The notes beneath the pieces are model-generated. The model saw nothing but the letters and a program-made list of their open reading frames with translations. It searched no databases and was not told the origin of the DNA. A stretch of 64,000 bases of DNA. It comes from Malus domestica. Its lineage: Eukaryota; Streptophyta; Magnoliopsida; Rosales; Rosaceae. The position numbers were made by a program, and so were the translations under genes. Below are positions 46,443-57,469 of the stretch, piece after piece; the stretch's first letter is position 1, and every line of letters begins with the position of its first letter. The stretch is from contig NC_091677.1 in the NCBI RefSeq assembly GCF_042453785.1, positions 6,481,501-6,545,500 on the forward strand. The letters run 5' to 3'.

Positions 46443-47405
46443 TTAACCTTGTGGAGAAGAACCAAGAATCCCTCGAGTGGAATTGTTAAAGAACTGTTTG
46501 CCATTGGCAAATTTAGAATTGGAACTATACTGGAATTTCCCCTTTCTTTTGTTCTTATTATAGAAAGGTCTATAACCAGAGGAGTTATAACCAGATGAAT
46601 TACCATCAGAAAAACCGCTTGACTGATCTCCAGAATTGGAATGAGTCCAAAATTTCGACCCTTTATCATTGAACTGTAGATCAGGATCTCTAGCTACCAT
46701 AGCAGACATGAAAGGAGTAGCAGATACATGTGCAAGCATTGCTTCCTCAGCAAGTAGTTGAGATCGGAGGTCCTTAAGAGAAATTACATTCTCTCTTCCA
46801 CGAATAATAGACCGAATAGTATTGAACTCAGCAGGTAAACCATTGAGAGTGAGGATTACTATATCATCATCATCAAACTTCACAGCCGCAGCAGATAAGT
46901 AATCTCTAGCTTCTTTTATCTGTTGCAAATATAACGAAATAGAATCATTACCCTTTGTGATAATCTGGAGGTCAGATTTCAATTGAAAGATACTGGTACG
47001 AGTCACTGTGGAAAATTTCTCTTTTAGGCGATTCCAGATATCTTGAGCACTTGTACTGCCAATAACACATGAGACAGCAGGTGGTGAGAGGGTAGCAGTA
47101 ATCAACTGCATAAGCGCTCGATCGTGCATCTTCCAAATCTTGAAATCCTCATATTCGACTTGGATGGATGAAGTGCAAGAATTGACCTCTGAACCACTGG
47201 ATGCCGCAGTAAGAAACCTTGAAGGACACAGCATGGACCCATCAACAAATCCCATAATTCCATGACCTTCGAGCATCAATTGAACCTGAAAGTTCCAAGT
47301 CAGGTAGTTTGATTCATCAAGCTTGGCTGTCACAGAAGTAGAAACAGTAGAGATAAGAGCCGTAATCGGAGACTGAACAATCTGGAGCTGAGAAGATGTC
47401 ACCAT
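46443..47405 (-). CDS. gag: Copia Gag
   Basis: 320 aa from an ATG at 47405, about 240 bp inside the 5' LTR. It has the copia Gag core (KLDESNYLTWNFQVQLMLEG, GFVDGS, then LQQIKEARDYLSAA and LTLNGLPAEFNTIRS). It ends at a TAA just before the zinc knuckles, which in copia elements normally belong to the same Gag. So the product lacks its nucleic-acid-binding part unless the stop is read through. Confidence 0.9.
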   Translation of the reverse strand: MVTSSQLQIVQSPITALISTVSTSVTAKLDESNYLTWNFQVQLMLEGHGIMGFVDGSMLCPSRFLTAASSGSEVNSCTSSIQVEYEDFKIWKMHDRALMQLITATLSPPAVSCVIGSTSAQDIWNRLKEKFSTVTRTSIFQLKSDLQIITKGNDSISLYLQQIKEARDYLSAAAVKFDDDDIVILTLNGLPAEFNTIRSIIRGRENVISLKDLRSQLLAEEAMLAHVSATPFMSAMVARDPDLQFNDKGSKFWTHSNSGDQSSGFSDGNSSGYNSSGYRPFYNKNKRKGKFQYSSNSKFANGKQFFNNSTRGILGSSPQG

Positions 47406-47635
47406 TGGTGAACAATTCGAACTTCAATATCGCAGAAACGTTTTAACAAACACCTGGTGTGCAAGAAACTAGTTCTTGCTCGAGCACTGCTGAAGAAGCA
47501 CAAAAAAACCAAAGAACGCAAGAAGAGAACCAAAGAACTCAAGAAGAGAAGAATTATGATCAGAGATAGAGGAAAGAAATAGAGCGGAAGCAATAGAACC
47601 AAGATCAATCACCGAGCGATTAGCAATTCCGGCGA

Positions 47636-47643
47636 TGATACCA
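47636..47643 (-). other. Primer-binding site of the copia element
   Basis: TGATACCA on the plus strand, TGGTATCA on the element strand, directly next to the 5' LTR. This is the usual initiator-Met tRNA PBS of plant copia elements. Confidence 0.85.
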
Positions 47644-47901
47644 TGTAAATCTTACTGTAATATGATGAAGAAGAAGAAGATGAAAAGACGAAGAACAGAG
47701 ATATCTTGAGAAGAAGAAAGAGAGAGTCGTTCAATACTAAAGACTATTTCATTACATTTGCTGTTCAGAACATTACATACTTATATTCTTTTACACAGTA
47801 AACCTTATCTCTTAAGCTATCTTGTAACTACCTAATATAACAACCTTCCTTATCTAATGACAAGTGGCATCTTATTAAGTATTGGATCACTATCCTCAAC
47901 A
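47644..47901 (-). repeat. 5' LTR of the copia element
   Basis: 258 bp, identical to the 3' LTR except for G at 47760. Confidence 0.95.
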
Positions 47902-48133
47902 GGTAGAAGGGTGATTCGGGGGAATCGTGGTGGATTAGCTTAATGCTCAACCCTTGTTTTGCCATGGTCACTCTCGGTAGTGATAAGAGTTGATGATAGG
48001 ATGTACAGAAAGAGACATGTGATTGTGTTAGCCATATGGAAATTCGAAGAAATTATATGTTCAGCAATCTTTTTCTTGTGGAACTTAAACGCTGATTAGA
48101 TTAATTGCTATATAGATTGAGGGTGATTGGGGT

Positions 48134-49862
48134 ATGTTGGCCGTCACGTGAGGGTGACATAGCTAAGTGCACAGTGCGGAATCAAGAAGGATAATAAAGA
48201 ATTCGAATAATTAAAAACCAATTCATAAGAGTACTAGCTAAGGTAAGTGCTCGAAAATGTGTGAATTCACAAATCAGAGCATAAGTAGCCTAAGTTCAGT
48301 CCAAAAAATAAGTACTAATTAAACGACACCCAAAGATGTCCTACATTGTGATAATTTGTCAGAACCTCTGTTCAATCCTTGTGAGCCACCAACGATCAGG
48401 CTTACCTAAAACCTGGAGGGGCGCAAAACAGAAAACGTGAGTGGGCAAAAACAAAGCTTTTCAAAACTATTTCATTTATCAAATGCTCTAACCCCTCGCC
48501 GTAAAACATATATAATTTTTCCCAAAAATAGAATATAAATATATATATTCAAATCATGCTTCACATAACCACAAACATAAGTATGCCATGCCAAATATAT
48601 AACAGAATGAGTAACTCAGGTGAAAATAAATTCATGGATAAATAACATATTAGCCGGAACCCCTGCAAGGTCTATACGGCTGAATTCATTGCTCATTAAT
48701 CAATCTAGCCGGAGTCACTGCAAGTGACCTATACGGCACTACATTGTACACGAGTCGAAACCACTGTAATGGTCTGTACGACAGGACTGGGTGTAATATA
48801 GTTATGCTCAATGCTACTCTCTCATGATAGTTGTGCGATAAATCGCTAGTCACATATGAGTCGGAACCATCTATGATGGTCTGTACGACAAGAATGTGCA
48901 CCTAAATTGGATCCAATGTCAGCATAAGGTGCGAGAGGTGACATTATAAACATGCATGTACCATATCTCTGACTAAATCACAATCACCCGGGATGCAGGT
49001 CTATGAGCTCTATGCTTCTCAATTAATCACAACCGTTATTCACATTCACAATTCATAAACTCACCTGGGCTTACCTGAGCGTCCACAACACTGCAATTAT
49101 ATATTATGCATCATATACTAATTCATATGCTGAATATAAATTTATATGCATGACATTTCAAAGCATACTTTCATTTAAACTCATTTTCTGGGAAAATATC
49201 GAGTATATAAATATATACTGAAAACCAAAAGCCCACTCACTGGTATGTCGAAAGGTCGTAGCCTCCGAGTCATCCTTGACTACGCTTGTCCTCGAGATAA
49301 GTCTCCCCTATATGCAAAACAACTATAAAAATATTAATTTAAAGCACATAACCAATACTAGCTAATAACTTCTCATACATTGCTTAAATGGGATGTTTGA
49401 ATATATCAACGTGATCTACACAACCTCACGAACATCCCCATATTTTTAGAAAAAATTTCTGACCACCCACACGCCGCCACGCACCGGTCAAGTTCTAAAA
49501 ATAGCATATACGAACTCAAAAGCTTGCAAGGAGTTCGAATCTTACCTTCTTGACATCGATCCGCGTTTGAATGAGAGAGTTCGAGATTTATCCTTACACT
49601 TGTACGGACGTAGCAAAAAAATCAAAAAGGAGAAGAGAGAGAGTGCACGGGGAAAGGTTGAGTGTGTGTGTCGGTGTGTGGTGGTCCTACATGGTCCTTC
49701 AATACACAAAACAAACATTTAAGTCTAAAGTGTTCCAAAAACTTAGGAAAATCTTTGAATTGGTCCAAATAAAACTTAACCCACATAACCACACAAAACG
49801 TCCAAGGGTAAATAAGTAATTTCAAGCCGTCGAAAATAAATATTTCTGGACAGGCTGTGACA
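48134..49862 (-). mobile_element. Long solo LTR (Gypsy-like)
   Basis: Read on the minus strand it begins TGTCACAGCCTGTCCAGAAA at 49862 and ends near GACGGCCAACAT at 48134, where it loses similarity to the longer end of the related fragment at 1640-2234. No internal retroelement domains and no second LTR nearby. It sits only about 100 bp upstream of the protease pseudogene start, so it could have altered that promoter. A TSD was not found, perhaps because the 3' end is truncated. Confidence 0.6.
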
Positions 49863-50582
49863 ATAAAAAATTAGAATAAGTTTGTACCGATTAGTCTTTT
49901 AAAAAAATATTTTCAATTTTTTAATCTTATATGTACTCATTCATGTAATTTTTCAAAATTTTAATCTTAAAATGTACCCATTCTTAAGATAAATCTGGTT
50001 GGTATGTAAAACAAGATTTAAAATTATGTTATAAGTTATCTTCCTAGCTAATTGATTTACTTTTAGGAAATTGTTATTGGCCTTCTAAAAATCTAATTAT
50101 GCACTCTAAATTTTTGCATTTAGAAAGAGAAATACTCTTATAAAGAGTGCACAATTAATTTTTTTGTGTGTCAATAATAATTTGTTAGCAAAAAGGGGAA
50201 GCAAGCAAAATAATATGTACAATGCTCTATAGAACTCCACTCCAAAGAAATTATTTATATATGTAAGAGGTACAATTCCAGTCATAAAAATTATTATACA
50301 TCAACATAAACATGTATATGCAACAACGGCCAGATATAGTAAGATTCACCATAAAACTAATAGGCAATATGGAGACTGGAGAGTAATCCAACTTATTTAT
50401 AAGTCCATGCAAAGTCTTTTCTCCATAAATGTGTAATGCACTCTCAACAATTACATTAAGGTGACTAACTAGCCATTTTCGCACTCATCTTTTTATTATT
50501 CTGCTTTACAATCTGAACAATTTTATAATTTATTTCTGCACTAACAAGACGAGTGGATGTAGCTAAAGAAGGAGTTTTACCC
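49863..50582. other. Intergenic, 3' flank of the terpene synthase
   Basis: AT-rich, no gene seen. The ORF at 50251-50484 (minus) lies just past the terpene synthase stop and has no motif. Confidence 0.4.
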
Positions 50583-53500
50583 CTAGTAGCCGGAATAGAT
50601 GCAAACCTTGGAATTCCGAAATGTCGTAAAAATAGTTGGTTTTCTCAGCTTAAGTGACAAGACCTCATGTCCAAAGGAAGGTTTGGCCACAAATTCTTTC
50701 CTTAAGTTCCCTTGGACTTTCACAGCACAAGTAGTCTGGGATTTTCCATAGCTAGCCAAACTTTTAGTTTTATCCTTCCGTAATATTCCGTGTGCATCAA
50801 TTTTCAAGGGATCATAAATTGCTTTGTTGATGTCAGGAAGCAATTTTGTTGGGGAGTCATATGCATTTGTAGAATTGAAAAACATCTGAAAGGCTTTGAG
50901 GCAGGAGAGGTGGAGTTTTTTGCATGCCTTTGGCATATCATCACCATCGATTCCATTAATCACCAGAGCCTGTTCTAGAAACTCTTTCTTCTTTTCATCC
51001 AATACCTTCTGTATAATCCCAATTGATTCTTCAACCCCTAAATTGGGATTTTCCTTCATGTGTAGCAGAACAAGGTTTGGCTTCCCCTCCTGTTGCTCCT
51101 TCTGCAATGAAATCATTCAATTTTCCCCATTAGTTAAAATTATACTAAATTAACATGGTGACAACTAATCAAGAATGTGGTCATTATGAATTTCTCGTCT
51201 GGGAGATATTTCGGTCTAATTATCCCACCACCACGTGAAGTTATCAATAATCGATTTATGTGTATTTATTTATTTTTGTCACAACATGTTTTATTAAAGA
51301 TATACCTTGTGTGCCTAATGTAACAATCTAGTCGTTCACTACTATTATATCAGGTACATTAATAATATTATATGACAGTATGATGGTCCCAATAAATCAT
51401 ATACCTGATAGCTTTGAATTTCGTTCAAAAGCCGTGTCAAAAGCATAAGTGAATTTGTAAGTGGATAACTTTGAGGGGACTTGAGGATCTCTAATCCTGG
51501 AGGTGTATCAAGCAGAAGAGCAGCTGAAAGAAGAATAGTCTGTGAAGCAATGGAGCTTTTGGCTACTTGGAGGTACTCAACAATTGACAAGGGATGCCCA
51601 TTTCTGCTCCATTCTGCTTCATTTAACCAGCTTACAAATGTTTGATGCCACTAAATTCATTCGGCAAAGAGAGAAAAGAAGATTAAGTAACACATTTTAT
51701 TATTTTTTTACAATTATGTGAACTGAATTATTTTACCAAAAATCTTACTAGATCCTGAAGAGAACTCTTTATGTCATATCCATTTTGTTTGAAGAATTGC
51801 CAAGAAATGTCATCAACAAAATCTTTTAGAGCCTTGAATATAGCTTTTCCATGTCCATCCAGTCCTTTTTCCTGCCATCTGTGTGATGTACACATTTAAT
51901 TAGTTAAAAATAATAACAAGAGTTACTTTAAATTTCTATACGTGGATTATATATAGGGGTGTGCTATCCACACACCCCTTTTTACTTCTCACACACCCTT
52001 GTTAATTTCTGTCCGTTGATCTTCTTTAATTCATCCGATCTGACGGCAGAAAACTAAAAAGGTGTGGGAGAAGTAAAAAAGGGTGTGTGGATATCACACC
52101 CCTATATATATCCGCTTAGAACATGCATGCGAGATTCAAAACATAACCCGTGCACACAATAATCATACATTAATATTTGACAAAAAAAAAAAATTATCAT
52201 ACGTTAATATATTGTACCTCTCGACGGCATTGGCAAGAGCTTCCAATTCATTCATCGAACCTTCCTTGTCAAAAAAATCATCAGCAACTGTAACAAGAAC
52301 TGCGGCTTTCACAACTGCGAGCCGTACATATGACAGGGAAAAATGTGATGCTGTTGAAGCAACTGCAAAATAACAGTACGCGGTTTTCTGTCGAGCAAAC
52401 GCCATGTCAACAAGACCAATGTCCTTTGACCACCTGCATGATTAATTTTTCACCCACAACAGAAAAAGAAAAAGGTTTTCATGGTTGACTAATTCCAGTA
52501 TTAAATTTTTAAAAAATGGAAATATAGAGATCGAGTGAGTACGAACCTTTCTAACTCCTTTAATTCATTTCTGAACATGGACTGCCGTAGTGTATAGTTC
52601 TCCATAGCAAGTTGTAGCAGCATGGCATTGCATTGACATGACAATCTGCAAGGTATTAATAAATTAAACTGCTTAATCAGTGATTTGACTGTCTTAATCT
52701 ATTCAATTAATTAGTATTAATCTAATTACCTGCAGGATAAGCCCTTCCCTGTCCATGAACCAACAGGCTCTTTCCTCTCAATGAACTTCCTGTGCTCCAG
52801 ATGATCCAACCGAGCAAGCCATGGAGTACCAATTTCATGCTTAATCTACTCAAGGGAGATATGCAACAAAATTAATTAGGAGATGATCATTAAATAACTA
52901 ATTATAATGATTGAATATATTTTCTTATTGCAATTTTTATTATATTTATAGAAAACTTCATTTTAATCCTTAAAAAAGATGAGTTTTAGATTATAACCAT
53001 ATGTAAGATTAAAATCCAATTTTAGTCCCTAGCACATTTAATCATATCATTTATTAGTTGTATTTTGATGTTTTATTTTATCTTTTTATTTTTATTTTAA
53101 TGTATTAATTACATTCAAATTTAATTTTTATTTCATTCATCAAAATATATTTTAATGTCTACATTTAGGCAACTAAATTTTTTATAATATATATTCCGAT
53201 AACAATTTTGTATGTTCATTTAGGTACATTAATACATTTGAATATTTTGGTATATCTATCGGTACAAACATGTATAGTTACATTGATTCAATATAATGCA
53301 TTTCGTTACATACACTTTGATACACACATTTGATACATTAATTAAATTATTATTTCGGTAAATACATTTAGGTACATACATTTTGGTATTGATATTTAGG
53401 TACATACATTTTCGGTATTGACATTTAGGTTCGTACATTTTGGTACATACATTTCGGTATTGACATTTAGGTACATTAATTCAATATAATACATTTCAGT

Positions 53501-56430
53501 ACATACATTTAGGTTCATTATAATATATTTCGGTATAATCATGTAGGTACAAATATTTTGGTACAAAAAAGTCAATTTTATATATTTTGGCACAATCATT
53601 TATGTACACTTATGTAGTATCTATATATTTTTGTATCACAATTTTTTTTTAATATTTTCTCATTTACGTTCATTTCTAATTAAAAAAATTAAATATGTGC
53701 ATATTAATAAAATTAAAATTTAATATGGAGAGATTAAATAAAAATACACATTAAATAGAAAAATTGAATGTAAATTTTGATAAAAGTACACTCAAAGGAT
53801 TAAATTGAATATTTAATCTAGCATCAAGTTTTTTTAAATTTTAATCTTTTACAAGAAATAATGTTCAAAAATCCCTTATATTTATTTTGAATAATATATA
53901 CCTGGTCTTGCAAGTCATTCATACTAGTAGGCCCAACCAGATTCTTAGAATCTTTTAATGTTTCCTTTTCTAGTATTCTTTTAGAGAATTCCTTAACATC
54001 CTCAAGGTCACTTTCTCCTCTAAATGTCACATCAGTTGCCCTGTAGACATTATACATGGCACTCAGAAAAATTTCATGGTGCTCTTCTATGTACACAATT
54101 ATATCTTCATCATGAAGGAACCAGCAGAACTTCCCTGCAAATATTAACAAATTTGGTATGTATATTAATAAATAAACTGATTTTTTTGATAAACAATATG
54201 ACATATACAAAATTTTACAACGTCTGTCAGAGTGTCACAACAGAGTTACAACATCATAACGAAACTAGAAACAACTAGGTTTCAAAGTCGTCACAAATAT
54301 TATAATTTGAAAGCATGTACATATATCAGCAATTAAGCATTAACTGATCCTTACGAGGAGATACTGTATAACCGTGAAGTCTGAGAAGTCGAAATGCGAG
54401 TGAATCTTTATATAGTTGTAATGGCATGGCGTGCTTTTCCTTGCTCTTTGGCTCTTCGCAGCTGATGTAACTTCTGGGTAAAAAAAATTAATTAATTAAC
54501 CAGATTAATAGTGTGCGTATATTGCTTAATGATGAATATTAGGTCGTCACCTGTACACTTGTCCCAGCATACTTGTTATCTCTGCCATGAAATGCTCTGC
54601 CAGTCCCAGCCTCTCAATCCGATTAACAAGACAAACCCTTAGAAGGTCTTCATCCATGGGGTAGATCGCTGGAACTGTACACGTATACTAGAGTTGTATT
54701 ACTCTTTGAGTTCATGTGGTTAATTTTGTCAATTTTTTTTACAGATGCTAAAATAATCTACATTACTTGTAAATATGGGGAGGGATATTCGAACACGAGA
54801 CTTTGGGTGCAAGGACGAATGTTGTTTAACCAACTAAGTTACAAACCACTTGTGTGGTTAACTTGTCATTTAATGATTTTTTTTTTTTTGGTAAAGTGTA
54901 TATAAAAAATTCTACAATGCTACCGAGTGTACGATAACTTAATTTTTTAAACGTGAGATCTTTATATTTATATTTATATTTTAAGAACAGTTTAACAGTT
55001 AAAAGAATAATATAGTATACTCAGACATATCTCGTGTGTGTGTGTACATAATAGTGTTATGACATTTGTACAGGTGACAGCACATTACGCTTCGTAGACC
55101 AAAAATCACATCATAGGAAGAAAAAAACAAAACATAAACAAACATTATTGGGAATCTGGGCAATAGTTGGAGTTGAATTGCATGCATGTATGTCCTACGT
55201 ACCTGAGAACCCGCATCTCTTGACAATAGAATTCAATTTGGACAAGAACACCTTGCGTCCTGTCTTCATAAAAGCATATGCAATAGCTGATGGGGATTGG
55301 ATTAACAGCTCATCTTCCTCACTTTGGCATAGTAGTAGAGTCTTATTGAGGTTAATATCATATGCTTCAGGCAAAGCTTCCAGGTATTGCATGAGTTCTA
55401 GTGAACAGTACTGTTGCTGACCACCACTTTGCACCAACCTGCCCAACGAAAACTAGATTAAATATTTAGGCGTCAATTTGATAAAAATTTCGACAAAAAC
55501 TAGATTCAATAAGCTTTTGATTTGATATAGGAAGAAAGTGCAGCAGTGTGGGAGGAGGCAGAAATACACATGTAGTGCAATAGAAAATGAAAACCAAAAC
55601 TAAAAAAGAAAATCTATGATAAAATTCTTTTCTATGTTTAATTTTCATGTTGTGTATCATTTAATGTGTATTTCTTCCATGTTCTACCCACCATTGATTA
55701 ATCACCTATCCTTATTCATCCCTAATTTCTTTCTTGTATTTTATCTTTATTTCTAGATAAATTATAAAAACAAAAAACTATATATACCTATGCATTTGGA
55801 ATATTTGTTGTCTCTTTTGGAAGACTTGTTCTACCAGTGCTGTTGAACCATGAGAAAAATGAACATGCAGTCCTTTGCTCTCTGCAAGTTCTACCATTGC
55901 TGGGAAAACAATCACAAACCACTCAAGAAAAGAATTATTTTGCTCTTCCAGTAGCTTCTCTGTACTTGCATGGATGAATGCCAGCCCTAAACAATAAACA
56001 TAGGAAAAAATCGTAACAACCAATTATTCCAACTGCATAAACGGGTATTTTCGACAGTAAATTTTTCCGGGGTTTGCGAAATTTGATCAACTACTTTTTT
56101 TTTTTACGTACCTTTCTGAATGGCATCATGGCCAACATCCCATGTGGCAAGTGCAACAATGCAAGCAAGAGTTGAAGTGAGGGACTCTATGGTTGGAACG
56201 TGGTCATCATCTCCCCAAAAGCCTCCTGTGGTTTGGTGTTCGACCACCCAGTCCAAGCATCCTTTGAACAAGGGTTCATCTGATCCTCGGTGAGGATTCG
56301 GAATCATTGACAGCCACGCAATGTCGTAAGGAGAAGGAGGAACAAGAGAAACAAGATCAAAATCAGGTGAAAACAATTCCTGTTTAACTTTCATTACAAG
56401 ATTCTTAACCATAGTTTCTTGAGAATCCAT
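50583..56430 (-). CDS. Class I diterpene synthase, TPS-e/f, geranyllinalool synthase-like
   Basis: Twelve exons with GT-AG borders and continuous frame: 56112-56430, 55788-55986, 55203-55438, 54551-54674, 54355-54473, 53902-54134, 52730-52845, 52547-52645, 52218-52433, 51749-51878, 51405-51650, 50583-51101; 851 aa. It starts MDSQETMVKNLVMKVKQELF with no plastid transit peptide, unlike ent-kaurene synthase. Residues 33-44 (SPYDIAWLSMIP) and HQTTGGFWGDDD are gamma/beta-domain motifs. The alpha domain has FARQKTAYCYFAVA (494-507) and the Mg-binding DDFFD at 533-537. The second metal motif is N673-E-I-Q-S677-x3-E681, with Glu where Asp is usual. I infer a C20 substrate (GGPP) and an acyclic or kaurene-like product; the product cannot be read from sequence. 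A TATAAATA box is at 56536-56543. Confidence 0.88.
51956..52102. mobile_element. MITE, GGGGTRTG family, copy 2, in intron 9 of the terpene synthase
   Basis: 147 bp, ends GGGGTGTGCTATCCACACAC and reverse complement GGGGTGTGATATCCACACAC. TSD TATATATA on both sides (51948-51955, 52103-52110). Strong hairpin potential. Same family as 21388-21535. Confidence 0.75.
52940..53830. repeat. Minisatellite-bearing repeat in intron 6 of the terpene synthase
   Basis: 53200-53620 consists of degenerate copies of TACATACATTTCGGTA / GACATTTAGGTACAT units, about 12-24 bp. The flanks (AGAAAACTTCATTTTAATC at 52953; TAATTAAAAAAATTAAAT-type at the other side) also recur around the repeat at 61570-62225 in the opposite orientation, so both are copies of one element. 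The ORFs over this stretch (53256-53599) encode only the repeat. Confidence 0.6.
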
Positions 56431-56535
56431 GCGATATTGTGTTTTTAGATACTGACACACTCACAGATACTTAGGTACGTACACTTGTTTTTTGCTTTTG
56501 TTATGTCTTGCAGATCAAGCATATAATTTCTGTGG

Positions 56536-56543
56536 TATTTATA
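56536..56543 (-). promoter_or_regulatory. TATA box of the terpene synthase
   Basis: TATAAATA on the gene strand, 106 bp upstream of the ATG at 56430. Confidence 0.55.
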
Positions 56544-56932
56544 GAGAGCTACAAGCATACACAAACTAATTTCCCGCGTGCGTAAACCAAAAAATATCAT
56601 ACACTACTTTTCTTCTCAATACAATGTTTCGAAACAATTGTGGCAGACATTAGAGTCAGTTGAAGTCAACCCATTTGGTACATAGTTCACAATGGCATTC
56701 CGATAATAACACCACTACATGGATACATAGGTTTCGTTTGGAAATACTTTTAAAATGACTGAAAACATCTTTAGTGGAAACATTTTTGAAATCAATTCTT
56801 AATAAAATCTCAAAGATCAGATATTTTGAGAAATGTTGTTGTCACGCTCTCAGACTATCAAAGACTAGAGCTAAAAAAACCATTCGACCATGTAAGAGGG
56901 GGCTAAAAAAAGAGAGAAAAAGAGATATGTAA

Positions 56933-57466
56933 GGCCATCTCCAACCGAATGCTGGCTAGATAGCTCGTTTTAATCCTCTGTCCCTCCAATAAATTAATAT
57001 TTTAATGAATAGTACATGGTCATATTTGCCTCCATCTCCAACCAAGGGCTATATAGCTCGTTTTAGCATTGTCACAAAAAACTATCTCCAACCAAGGGCC
57101 AAACATAATTTATTATTTAAATTTATGTGAAGAATTGAAATAGAATGAAGTGAGATAGTATGGATGGTGAAAATTATGTGAGAAATTGTGTATTTATAGG
57201 AAAAAAAAAGGAATTTTTTAAATTCATAAAAAAATAAAATAAAATAAAAAGGCCCAAAAAAAAATTCCTACCATTCCTATCGGATATAACCGACAATAAA
57301 TAAATACAATCCTGTCAGATATAACCAACAAGAATAATGCAAAATCCAACCCTGCCGATTGGCCCTTTGGCCTTTTCAGATTCTGTGGGGCCCATGAGCC
57401 CTCTAGCCTATCTCTCTATTGGAGACGATTTTCGGACTATTTTCGGCCCTTCGGTTGTAGATGGCC
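56933..57466. mobile_element. Tourist-like (PIF/Harbinger) MITE
   Basis: 534 bp, inverted ends GGCCATCTCCAACCGAA and reverse complement GGCCATCTACAACCGAA, TSD TAA on both sides (56930-56932, 57467-57469). Internal repeats of CTCCAACCAAGGGC. It lies 500 bp upstream of the terpene synthase start. Confidence 0.75.
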
Positions 57467-57469
57467 TAA

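Larger units (their letters stand above)
42654..47901 (-). mobile_element. Full-length Ty1-copia retrotransposon, very young
   Basis: Two 258-bp LTRs (42654-42911, 47644-47901), TG...CA, flanked by an exact 5-bp TSD GGTAG (42649-42653, 47902-47906). The LTRs differ at one base (42770 A, 47760 G). In element orientation the PBS directly after the 5' LTR is TGGTATCA, complementary to the initiator Met tRNA end, and the polypurine tract GAGGGGGGA directly precedes the 3' LTR. One reading frame runs from 47405 to 42906 with gag, zinc knuckles, protease, integrase, RT and RNase H in copia order, interrupted by only two stop codons. The lineage looks Ale/Retrofit-like, which is inference. Confidence 0.95.
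41401..48035 (-). pseudogene. Aspartic protease (nepenthesin-like) pseudogene split by a copia element
   Basis: The 5' part (47902-48035) encodes a start MANTITCLFLYILSSTLI and, after a one-base frameshift, GLSIKLIHHDSPESPFY, a propeptide typical of plant A1 proteases. After the 5.2 kb copia insertion the minus strand continues ARANYFRQGLQAANHIYS, LLMDTGSDLTWIQCQGC (first catalytic Asp intact), NIVFGCGTKQ and GNVAGILELGWSPRSLV. It ends with a 158-codon open stretch (41401-41877) that has ITIGAYQQQNYRFIYDLNRK. Several frameshifts and stops separate these blocks. The second catalytic motif reads ASGAPYSW, so its Asp is Ala. Not functional. The breaks are outside the copia insertion, so decay is not due to it alone. 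Confidence 0.85.

Noticed and set aside
53256-53599. Two overlapping ORFs with Tyr/Val/Pro/Lys repeats
   Set aside because: They translate only the minisatellite within a terpene synthase intron.
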